This document shows positions 15,378 through 23,223 of a DNA stretch of 64,000 nt, in pieces. Under the pieces are notes generated by a model. The model did not search any database. It was not told where the DNA came from and was given only the letters and a program-made list of their open reading frames with translations. The stretch is from M3007 sp040383605 (GTDB lineage Bacteria > Bacteroidota > Bacteroidia > Chitinophagales > Saprospiraceae), in contig JBEIDF010000001.1 in NCBI GenBank assembly GCA_040383605.1, forward strand, positions 1 to 64,000, read 5' to 3'. Each line of letters opens with the position of its first letter. Positions within the stretch are counted from its first letter, which is position 1. Made by a program: the position numbers and the translations under genes.

Positions 15378-17033
15378 CGCTTGCAGTTCTTGCAGTTTAG
15401 CGTTCAGCCATTTTTTGTCCACCACTGGCTGCGTATCTAAAATTTCCTGCAGCACGTCGAGTTCGGCGGAGACATCTGTTTTTTTGAGCTGCATTTTTTG
15501 CCGCAATCGGTACAATTTTTCGGCTATTTTAAAAAACAGGAGCCTTTCTGCTTTTCTGTGCGGCGGCAGTTTTTTTTCCCGTTCAATAAAGGTGCGGGTG
15601 GCTTTCAGCATACTTAGAGCTTCCTCTTCGTCCAGTTTGTTCAACTCGTAGCGTATTCGGACGTCGAGTGTGGCCGCAATCGCATAGTGAAAGATATCGT
15701 CGAGCGCGCTGTAATGGAAATAATGCGGGAGTTTGGCTTCGGCTTGGAGGAAATCGGTTGATTCGAACGCGAGGAGCGCGGCGATAATTTCCCGAACCAG
15801 TCCGGGTTCTTTTGCTGCTTCGACGCGATCACCTACTTGCTCGATAAAATTTTTCGCCCAGTCCAGTTTGCCGAGGTGAATGGCGATCAGGACACAGTTT
15901 ACGTAGTGGCTCGACTGGATTGGTTTTTCCGGCCCGTCCGCCCCCAGTTGATGGCGCATCAGTTCGAAGGAGTGTTCCAGCAGGCGCTCGTCGCGGGTGG
16001 CGCCATATCGGCGCCCCCAGTACGCGCGGAGGATGACCCGGAAGTCGGTTGCGCGTTCGGCGGGCAGTTTATGGCCGTGCTGTTGGAGCAGCCGGACGGC
16101 CTCCAGCGCTTTTTGGTCGGCGGTCGGCGGGTTTTTTTCCAGCAAAAAATGCAACATCTGGCACTGTAGCCGGAGGGTTGGCGCCTGCAGGTATTGCTGC
16201 GTTTCCATTTCCTGCATGACTTGGCGCATGATCGCCGCGTTTGCTTCCCACTGCCTGCCTTCCTCGGATTCCGGCGGAAAAACCGTCGTCATGGTCATAA
16301 AATGGGCCATTCGGATCATGAAATCAAGTTTGCTGAGGAGATAAAACCGGTCAAGTTCCCGCATGGCGGCCAGTATATTGTGGTCTTGGCCACGTTGTTC
16401 CACCAGGCTGTCGTACTTAAATTTTTCATATTCGCCGAGATACCGGAAGAGGTGGTACTCGTCAAATTCCGGGTTTTCAAAGTGCTGGAAATCGCTTTGC
16501 GCGTTCAAGTTTTCCAGCAGGTCTTCGTGCAGGATATCGAAAAAATGGTCTGTTTTCCGCGTTCTTTTTTCGTTGTCTGCGACAGGCGGCGGGTTTTCCG
16601 GACGCGCTTTTTTTCCGATCCGGTTGCGGTAAAAATGCATGAGGGCGACTTGTTGTCGGGCAAAATTGAGCAACAGGACGGGGTCTTCAGAAAAAGATTT
16701 TTGCGCGCTTTTCCGCACGGTTTTCCCATCTCGTACAGCAAAATGGCGAAAAATGATGAACTGGCGCAAGACATTCATCAGTTGGGTCATGGCCTTGTTC
16801 ACCTCGTCCTCTTTGGATTTCCGTTCCGGGAACAGCACTGCGCCCGCGTTTTCGCGGCTCAGCCCCTCACCGTCAAAATCCGGGAAATGCGGTCGGAGGT
16901 ATTCGAATAACGCGAGGGTGTCCTGGAATCGGTTTCGTTCATTAAATATCGGGGAGGAGACAAAATAATACAGGGCTTCAAACTCGTCCTTATTCAATAG
17001 TTGAAGCGTTCGGATCAGCGGGCTGTTGCGCAT
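15339..17033 (-). CDS. Long helical protein of unknown function
   Basis: This 564-residue protein is soluble and rich in Leu, Glu, Arg and Phe, with an all-helical, TPR-like look. It starts RTLQLLNKDEFEALYYFVSS followed by PIFNERN, a pattern (L..L...E...F..Y..SP.FN) I recall from multi-copy hypothetical proteins of Saprospirales. No signal peptide, membrane helix or catalytic motif is visible. The 3' end overlaps the MBOAT gene tail-to-tail by 39 bp, which leaves no room for a terminator between them. Transcription would start in the 17034-17445 gap. A scaffold or regulatory role is possible but unsupported. Confidence 0.7.
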   Translation of the reverse strand: MRNSPLIRTLQLLNKDEFEALYYFVSSPIFNERNRFQDTLALFEYLRPHFPDFDGEGLSRENAGAVLFPERKSKEDEVNKAMTQLMNVLRQFIIFRHFAVRDGKTVRKSAQKSFSEDPVLLLNFARQQVALMHFYRNRIGKKARPENPPPVADNEKRTRKTDHFFDILHEDLLENLNAQSDFQHFENPEFDEYHLFRYLGEYEKFKYDSLVEQRGQDHNILAAMRELDRFYLLSKLDFMIRMAHFMTMTTVFPPESEEGRQWEANAAIMRQVMQEMETQQYLQAPTLRLQCQMLHFLLEKNPPTADQKALEAVRLLQQHGHKLPAERATDFRVILRAYWGRRYGATRDERLLEHSFELMRHQLGADGPEKPIQSSHYVNCVLIAIHLGKLDWAKNFIEQVGDRVEAAKEPGLVREIIAALLAFESTDFLQAEAKLPHYFHYSALDDIFHYAIAATLDVRIRYELNKLDEEEALSMLKATRTFIEREKKLPPHRKAERLLFFKIAEKLYRLRQKMQLKKTDVSAELDVLQEILDTQPVVDKKWLNAKLQELQALKLKINKGLHIG

Positions 17034-17445
17034 ACGATTATTGGGTACGCCTTGTCATGATTGGAATTTCTGTGAAATCGCGTGCAAGATACGAGCTTGG
17101 GTCTAAGTATTTTCCTCGAATATCCCCTATATTTCATTGTGGAACTAAAGCGATTTTTTGTGTTTGTTTTCTGCTGTCGCCCGCCTGCATCTTTGTCCTG
17201 CCGAATGATAAGAAATCCGATTCTTGAGTGCCTCGGTAATCCAAGTGTAGCAGTGATTCTGAATAACCCACCCCAAAATACCTTTTTTAAACGCGCTCGT
17301 ATCATTTTGTTTTTCTATTTTTGCGCCGCTTTTCATGGAAAAGCAGTATTTGTTTCACAAAAAGATTTGCTTAGCCGCGGCTGGTATCTGTTCGTAAATC
17401 AAGGGCTTCCGAACGCTAAGTGAGCATAAAAATGTAGCAACAATC
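17034..17445. other. Divergent intergenic region with a promoter and a possible leader peptide
   Basis: A -7 box TATTTTTG lies at 17316-17323 on the plus strand. Eleven nt later an ATG at 17335 opens a 20-codon frame (MEKQYLFHKKICLAAAGICS, stop 17395-17397), which could be a leader peptide or chance. The rest, 17034-17315, shows no gene or strong hairpin. Confidence 0.4.
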
Positions 17446-18162
17446 ATGGGACGCGCGTTTGAATTTAGAAAAGAGCGAAAATTTAAGCGTTGGGCCGGGA
17501 TGGCCAAGACCTTCACCCGGATCGGCAGGGAAATCGCACTGGCAGTAAAAGCCGGCGGTCCGAATGCAGATTACAACCCACGCTTGCGCCTGGCAATTCA
17601 AAATGCCCGATCGGCCAATATGCCGAAAGCCAACGTAGAGAACGCAATCAAACGGGCGTCGAGCAAGGATGCAGAAAACTACCAGGAGGTCGTGTACGAG
17701 GGCTACGGCCCCCACGGCGTTGCAGTACTGGTAGAAACAGCAACCGACAACCCGACCCGCACCGTTGCGAATCTGCGGATGCACTTCGACCGCTGCGGCG
17801 GCGCACTGGGCGTGTCCGGCAGCGTCAGCTATATGTTCAATCGCAAAGGTGTTTTCAAGGTGAAAGCCGAAGGCCATCCTTGGGATGAACTGGAATTGGA
17901 ACTGATTGACGCCGGCCTCGAAGAGCTCCGGCGCGAAGATGAGGATATGGTGTTATACACCGATTTCAAGGACTTTGGCGCCATGCAGAGCGCGCTCGAA
18001 GCCCGCGGCATGGAAACCTCCAGCGCGCAACTGGAATGGATTCCTACGATGTACAAAAAACTGGACGAAGCGGAGGTGGATCAAATGATCAAACTGATAG
18101 ACCGTTTGGAGGAAGACGACGACGTGCTGAACGTATTCCACACAATGGATATGTCGGAGTAG
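17446..18162 (+). CDS. yebC: YebC/PmpR family protein (TACO1 family)
   Basis: This 238-residue protein has the full three-domain family layout. The N-terminus GRAFEFRKERKFKRWAGMAK and FTRIGREIALAVKAGGPNAD are diagnostic, followed by ARSANMPKANVENAIKRA and VVYEGYGPHGVAVLVE. Members were first described as DNA-binding regulators; recent work also gives YebC proteins a role in relieving ribosome stalling at proline stretches. The acidic C-terminus is typical. The ATG at 17446 gives a standard length. The gene converges on the MBL-fold gene after 27 bp. The single -7 box upstream lies 122 nt before the ATG, implying a long leader. Confidence 0.93.
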   Translation: MGRAFEFRKERKFKRWAGMAKTFTRIGREIALAVKAGGPNADYNPRLRLAIQNARSANMPKANVENAIKRASSKDAENYQEVVYEGYGPHGVAVLVETATDNPTRTVANLRMHFDRCGGALGVSGSVSYMFNRKGVFKVKAEGHPWDELELELIDAGLEELRREDEDMVLYTDFKDFGAMQSALEARGMETSSAQLEWIPTMYKKLDEAEVDQMIKLIDRLEEDDDVLNVFHTMDMSE

Positions 18163-18189
18163 GCTCGTTTGGCGGCTCTGATTGCATGT

Positions 18190-19119
18190 TCAAACCTCCT
18201 CGCTCTCGTCGCTCTCCGGCGCCTCCAAACGAAGATCCGTCGGTGGCGGGCTTTCCGCATAGTCTTCCGGGCTTAGCACCGGATCCCAGTCCCACAGCCC
18301 GGCTTCATATTCTTTTTTCATGAGCGCCATATTCGCGTCGTGACAGGCTTTTTGGTAGCCCGGGAAGGGATATCGGCTCCAGAGCGAGGATTCATCGAAG
18401 GGGATGCCGGTGACAATGCTTTCGCGGAGCGCGTAGATATAGGCCAGGCTTTCGGTGCGCCGTCTTAGCCAGTCGTTGAGTGAAAGGGTAAGCGTGCCGT
18501 GGCCGGGAATCAGGCGGGTAAACCAGTTTCGGTCGTGAATCAGCGGCAATTTGTGCAGCGTTTGCTCGTATGCCACGCTGCTGTGCTCGATAAAAGGAAA
18601 CTCAATATTCGACAGGTAGTCGCCGGCCACACAAAGACCTAATTGCCAGACGATGATCATCATGCAGTCGGCCGTGTGGCCGGGCGTCAGATAAAAGGCA
18701 ATCTTCGTGTGCCCCTGCCGATACTGGGCGCCGTCTTTGTACACCAGGAAATCGCCCTCGGGATATTCGATCGGGTAGGGGCAATTGATGTAGTATTGCT
18801 GGTGGAAATCCCGGATCTGCTGCAGCGTTTTTTCTTTATCCGGATTTTTGGCCATCGCCTCGCTCATAAAAACCTTATCGGCCTCAAAAGCCCGGTAGCC
18901 AATAATATGATCGAAATCTGAATGGGTAAAGATGAGAAAAACCGGCCTTCCACGCCGGATTAAGTCCACATAACGCCGAATACCGAGCACTTCTTCGGGT
19001 AAAAATGCGGGGTCAAACACCAGGATCACGTCCTCCGTTTCTACAACGGTGCTGTTCGTTTGGAATAAAACACTCTGAAAAATGGTGATGTTTGGATCCT
19101 TATACAGGATATTTGTCAT
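18190..19119 (-). CDS. MBL-fold metallo-hydrolase with altered metal motif
   Basis: This 309-residue protein has the metallo-beta-lactamase fold: VFDPAFLPEE, the motif FTHSDFDHIIGYRAF in place of the usual HxHxDH (second His replaced by Asp), the later GHTADCMMIIV with a His, AGDYLSNIEFPF with the bridging Asp, and LIPGHGTL near the end. This variant occurs in some MBL subfamilies, and metal binding is probably retained. The C-terminal ~100 residues are helical and family-specific. The substrate is unknown; glyoxalase II or ribonuclease roles are not indicated by length or motif. It is divergent from der across a 212-bp gap containing an imperfect GTAGCCG inverted repeat. Confidence 0.8.
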   Translation of the reverse strand: MTNILYKDPNITIFQSVLFQTNSTVVETEDVILVFDPAFLPEEVLGIRRYVDLIRRGRPVFLIFTHSDFDHIIGYRAFEADKVFMSEAMAKNPDKEKTLQQIRDFHQQYYINCPYPIEYPEGDFLVYKDGAQYRQGHTKIAFYLTPGHTADCMMIIVWQLGLCVAGDYLSNIEFPFIEHSSVAYEQTLHKLPLIHDRNWFTRLIPGHGTLTLSLNDWLRRRTESLAYIYALRESIVTGIPFDESSLWSRYPFPGYQKACHDANMALMKKEYEAGLWDWDPVLSPEDYAESPPPTDLRLEAPESDESEEV

Positions 19120-19257
19120 GGCCTACCTGCTTAAAAAGTAGCCGAAATGTGGAAAAAATAGGCCTTTGGGGTCTAAATGGTATTCCGGCTACCTGTTTAC
19201 AAAAATGATAACACACTCCGTCGCGTCAAATAAAAAAGGCGTATCGGGCAAAAGATG

Positions 19258-19265
19258 TATTTTTG
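19258..19265 (+). promoter_or_regulatory. -7 promoter box for der
   Basis: TATTTTTG matches TAnnTTTG and lies 66 nt before the der ATG at 19332. No convincing -33 TTG is seen at the usual spacing. Confidence 0.5.
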
Positions 19266-19331
19266 CACCTCTTTATAATTTCAAGGCAAATTTACGGATT
19301 AATTAGACCGAATGCCAAAATACTTTGATTG

Positions 19332-20633
19332 ATGGGAAATATTGTTGCTATAGTGGGACGCCCGAACGTCGGCAAGTCCACACTTTATAATCGGTTGGTA
19401 GGGATGCGCGATGCGATCACGGATGATTTTTCGGGGGTTACGCGCGATCGAAAGTACGGATTTTGCGAGTGGAACGGCAAGCGTTTTACGGTAGTGGATA
19501 CAGGCGGTTTTGTACACGGATCGGACGACGTTTTTGAGACGGCGATCCGACATCAGGTATCCGTTGCGCTCGAAGAAGCGACGGTTATCGTGTTCATGGT
19601 GGATGCGCAAACGGGGATCACGGATCTGGACGAGAGCATTGCCCGCATCCTGCGCCGCAGCCCGAAGCCGGTCTATCTGGTGGTCAATAAAGTGGACAGT
19701 TTTAACCGGATGATGGAGGCAAACGAGTTTTGGAGCCTCGGCTTCGACAATACGTTTTTCATCGCCTCGATAAGCGGCAGCGGTACGGGCGATTTGCTGG
19801 ACGCGGTGGCGGAGCATATCGAAAACGCACCGGAACTCGATACGATTCTGCCCAAATTCGCCATCATAGGCCGCCCAAACGTCGGAAAATCCTCGCTCAC
19901 CAACGCCCTGCTGGGGGAAGAACGGAATATTGTGACGCCGATCGCCGGTACCACAAGGGATCCGATCCACACGCACTACAACAAATTCGGCAAGGAATTT
20001 ATGCTGATTGATACGGCGGGTATCCGGAAAAAGAATAAAGTGGAGGAAGACCTGGAGTTTTACTCGGTCATGCGCGCCATCCGGGCTGTGGAGGAAGCAG
20101 ATGTATGCCTGCTGGTAATAGACGCTACGCAAGGTATGGAGTCCCAGGATATGAATATCGTTCGGCTCGTCCAAAAAAGGCATAAAGGCCTGGTGGTGCT
20201 GGTAAATAAATGGGATCTGCTGGAAAAGGAAACCAATACCGCGCGCGATTACGAAAATGCCATTAAGGCCCGTTTAGCACCCTTCGACGACGTGCCGGTT
20301 GTGTTTATCTCCGCCCTGGAAAAACAACGCATCTTCCAGGCGGTAGAGACCGCCCTGGAGGTGTACGAAAACCGCACCCGCCGGATCAAAACCTCCGAGT
20401 TGAACGATACCATGCTGCCGATCATCGAGGCAACACCCCCGCCCTCGGTTACCGGCCGCTATCCGAAGTTTAAGTATATCACCCAGCTGCCGACGCCTTT
20501 TCCCGCATTTGCGTTTTTTGTGAATAATCCCAATTACGTTCGGGATTCCTATAAACAGTTTCTGGAAAACCAATTGCGCAAACACTTTAACTTCAAGGGC
20601 GCGCCGATGGAGGTGTACATGCGCGCTAAATAG
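19332..20633 (+). CDS. der: Ribosome assembly GTPase Der (EngA)
   Basis: This 433-residue protein has two consecutive GTPase domains and a C-terminal KH-like domain, the arrangement unique to Der, which acts in late 50S subunit assembly. The first G domain shows GRPNVGKSTLYNRL and DTGGF, then NKVD. The second shows GRPNVGKSSLTNALLGE, DTAGIRKK and NKWD. The KH part contains PPPSVTGRYPKFKYITQ and FVNNPNYVRDSYKQFLENQL. The ATG at 19332 is used; the TTG just before it would add one residue. The gene heads a co-oriented run with a lipoprotein, a sugar transferase and smc. Confidence 0.97.
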   Translation: MGNIVAIVGRPNVGKSTLYNRLVGMRDAITDDFSGVTRDRKYGFCEWNGKRFTVVDTGGFVHGSDDVFETAIRHQVSVALEEATVIVFMVDAQTGITDLDESIARILRRSPKPVYLVVNKVDSFNRMMEANEFWSLGFDNTFFIASISGSGTGDLLDAVAEHIENAPELDTILPKFAIIGRPNVGKSSLTNALLGEERNIVTPIAGTTRDPIHTHYNKFGKEFMLIDTAGIRKKNKVEEDLEFYSVMRAIRAVEEADVCLLVIDATQGMESQDMNIVRLVQKRHKGLVVLVNKWDLLEKETNTARDYENAIKARLAPFDDVPVVFISALEKQRIFQAVETALEVYENRTRRIKTSELNDTMLPIIEATPPPSVTGRYPKFKYITQLPTPFPAFAFFVNNPNYVRDSYKQFLENQLRKHFNFKGAPMEVYMRAK

Positions 20634-20786
20634 GAGCGTATGTACAGGATTTTACGGCAACGCCAGGCAGCATCTTGCCCGGTACGCGCGTTTTATCTCA
20701 TAGTTTGCCGGTTGCTTCCTGGCTTTTTCCAACGGATTTTTGGCCCAAAAGCAGATCCCGGCGCAACTCAAAAACAAGTATCCGCT

Positions 20787-21677
20787 ATGCCGAATTTTCG
20801 AACCCTCCTCCTCCTGTGTGCAGCGCTGATGGGCTGGAGCGCCTGCACAGACCAGCAGGAACCGATACCCGCCTATGTCCGGATCGAACCTTTTGTGGTT
20901 GATGCCGGCGGCGATGCTGCCTGGCATAAAATCACAGACGGCTGGCTGTACGTCAATGGCGAATTCTTAGGCGCTTATACGCTGCCCGCCGAAGTCCCTG
21001 TGCTGGCAGAAGGGCTGTCGGAGGTGCTGGTATTCCCGGGCGTAAAAGAAAACGGAATTACCGGAACGCCGAATATTTATCCAATTCTGACGCGGTACGA
21101 CCAGGACTACACGCTGGTTCCCGGCCAAACCGTAACCGTACGACCTAATGCCACGTATAACGACGATGTCAAGTTCCCCTGGCCAATCGAGCGCGGCAGC
21201 TTCGACGCCGGCGCTACTTCGACGCTGACGCTGGAAAACCGGGATCAGGATGAAGCGATTAACCTGGAACTAACCTCCGACGGCGCCTTTTCCGGCAGGT
21301 CGCTGCTCTTGCAGGTAGATACCGCCCACCGCCTGATGCAAGTGGCTACGGAACTCGTCAGCCTGCCCGCAACCTTCGCCCGGGAGGTGTGGATGGAAAT
21401 GCACTACCGCAATGATCTGCCGTTTACGCTGTATCTGATCGGCCGCGATATAACAGGCTCGGAAGTCCCCGTGCCGGTTTTTCAGTTTAATCCGCGGGAG
21501 GATGGCAATTGGAACAAAATCTATATCAACCTCACCGAAAGCCTGATTACGCTGCAGGATTATGATCAATATCGCTTGTTGTTCCAACTAAGCCTGCAGC
21601 CCGACATACAAGGAAATCTTCCCGCCACAGCAGGTAAAGTTTATATAGACAATATCCGGCTGGCTCACTTTGAATAA
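20787..21677 (+). CDS. Lipoprotein of unknown function
   Basis: The ATG at 20787 starts a lipoprotein signal (MPNFRTLLLLCAALMGWSAC), with the lipidated Cys at residue 20. An earlier in-frame ATG at 20640 would add 49 unlikely residues. The 276-residue mature part is beta-rich, with segments such as TDGWLYVNGEFLGAYTLPAE and GKVYIDNIRLAHFE that suggest jelly-roll or PEGA-like modules. I recognise no named family. The stop lies 8 bp before the sugar transferase, so the two are probably cotranscribed and a surface-polysaccharide role is plausible by context only. Confidence 0.75.
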   Translation: MPNFRTLLLLCAALMGWSACTDQQEPIPAYVRIEPFVVDAGGDAAWHKITDGWLYVNGEFLGAYTLPAEVPVLAEGLSEVLVFPGVKENGITGTPNIYPILTRYDQDYTLVPGQTVTVRPNATYNDDVKFPWPIERGSFDAGATSTLTLENRDQDEAINLELTSDGAFSGRSLLLQVDTAHRLMQVATELVSLPATFAREVWMEMHYRNDLPFTLYLIGRDITGSEVPVPVFQFNPREDGNWNKIYINLTESLITLQDYDQYRLLFQLSLQPDIQGNLPATAGKVYIDNIRLAHFE

Positions 21678-21685
21678 CGCGGACA

Positions 21686-23131
21686 GTGGGACATACGGAT
21701 ACCATCAATTTTTCGCGCAGGCGGCGGCAACGGGATACGTTTTATTACGGAGCAGCGGATTTTTTCATGGCCATGCTGGCCTGGGCGCTTTTCTTTTTTT
21801 ACCGCAAATTTCTGGAGGCTATTCATCCGACGCAGGCGTTGCAGGATCCCAATTTTTACCTCGGAATCTTTATTATTCCGGTCGGCTGGGTACTGCTGTA
21901 CGCTATTTTTGATCATTACACCGATATCTACCGGCAATCCCGGCTGGCGGTGCTGTCGCGCACCTTTTTTCTGACCTTCCTCGGGGTCTTGTTTCTCTTT
22001 TTTAGTCTGGTACTCGACGATGTCGTACGCGACTACCGGACGTATATCCGGTCGTTCGCAGCGCTTTTCGGACTGCATTTTTTCCTCACCGCAGCCCTCC
22101 GCATGATCCTGCTTACCCGGGCAAGCCGCCGACTGAAAACGGGAAAAATTACGTTCAATACCCTGATTATCGGCAGCAACCAGAATGCGCTGGAATTATT
22201 TCAGGATATTGTGAACCGCAAAAAAGGCCTTGGATACCGTTTTTTGGGCTATGTGGACGCGAATAAAAAGGATGAAGCCCCGGCCCTGCAGGCACATCTG
22301 AAAAAATTGGGCGATCTGGAAGACCTCGCGGCAGTCGTCCGCGATTATGGGATCGAGGAGGTGATTATCGCAGTAGAGACTTCCGAACACAACCGGCTCC
22401 GGGAAGTACTCGGCGCCTTGTTTGATTTTGGCGATCAAATTTTAGTGAAAATCATCCCCGATATGTACGATATTTTGCTGGGCACGGTAAAAATGAACCA
22501 TGTGTACGGCGCCGTGCTGATCGAAATCCGACAGGAATTAATGCCCAAATGGCAACGAGTACTCAAACGCGCGCTGGACGTGACCGCCAGCGCCCTCGCG
22601 CTGGTCGTCCTGTCGCCACTGCTCCTCTATATTGTGTTGCGGGTGCGCTGGTCCTCCTCCGGGCCGATTTTTTACCAGCAGGAGCGAATTGGCCTGCATG
22701 GCAAACCGTTTCATATTGTAAAATTTCGGTCTATGTACACCGATGCCGAAAAGGCCGGCCCGCAACTGTCGAAGGATAATGATCCGCGCGTCACGCCCTG
22801 GGGGGCCGTGATGCGGAAATGGCGGCTGGACGAGATTCCGAATTTCTGGAACGTGCTGCGCGGCGATATGTCGCTGGTCGGCCCGCGCCCCGAACGCCGG
22901 CATTTCATCGAGCAAATCATGCAACACAACCCACACTACAAACACCTCCTGAAAGTCCGACCCGGCATTACCTCCTGGGGACAGGTGAAATACGGGTACG
23001 CCTCCAATTTGCAGGAAATGTTGCAGCGCCTGCGCTTCGATCTGTTGTATATCGAAAATATGTCGCTTTCGCTGGATTTTAAAATTCTCTTCTACACCGT
23101 CCTGGTTTTGTTGCAGGGCAGGGGGAAATAG
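21686..23131 (+). CDS. Polyprenyl-phosphate sugar-1-phosphate transferase (WcaJ/WbaP type)
   Basis: This 481-residue enzyme has four N-terminal membrane helices, a CoA-binding-like middle domain (LIIGSNQNALELFQDI) and a C-terminal sugar transferase domain. The last carries KRALDVTASALALVV, FYQQERIGLHGKPFHIVKFR, SMYTDAEK, RKWRLDEIPNFWNVLRGDMS and LVGPRPE, the standard Bac_transf motifs. It should place the first sugar-phosphate on undecaprenyl phosphate to begin exopolysaccharide or O-antigen repeat units. The start is GTG at 21686; the next ATG (residue 28) would cut into the first helix. No further glycosyltransferases follow, so it may be a stand-alone initiator. Confidence 0.9.
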   Translation: MGHTDTINFSRRRRQRDTFYYGAADFFMAMLAWALFFFYRKFLEAIHPTQALQDPNFYLGIFIIPVGWVLLYAIFDHYTDIYRQSRLAVLSRTFFLTFLGVLFLFFSLVLDDVVRDYRTYIRSFAALFGLHFFLTAALRMILLTRASRRLKTGKITFNTLIIGSNQNALELFQDIVNRKKGLGYRFLGYVDANKKDEAPALQAHLKKLGDLEDLAAVVRDYGIEEVIIAVETSEHNRLREVLGALFDFGDQILVKIIPDMYDILLGTVKMNHVYGAVLIEIRQELMPKWQRVLKRALDVTASALALVVLSPLLLYIVLRVRWSSSGPIFYQQERIGLHGKPFHIVKFRSMYTDAEKAGPQLSKDNDPRVTPWGAVMRKWRLDEIPNFWNVLRGDMSLVGPRPERRHFIEQIMQHNPHYKHLLKVRPGITSWGQVKYGYASNLQEMLQRLRFDLLYIENMSLSLDFKILFYTVLVLLQGRGK

Positions 23132-23196
23132 GCCTTGTGCAACTTCCGCGCGGTAAATTGTGGAAAACTTATCCCGCCGGATTTGTGCAAAATAGC

Positions 23197-23204
23197 TATT
23201 TTTG
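23197..23204 (+). promoter_or_regulatory. -7 promoter box for smc
   Basis: TATTTTTG matches TAnnTTTG and lies 19 nt before the smc ATG at 23224. The upstream TTTG at 23182 is too close for a standard -33. Confidence 0.5.
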
Positions 23205-23223
23205 CCGGCTTATTTGCCTGTGT

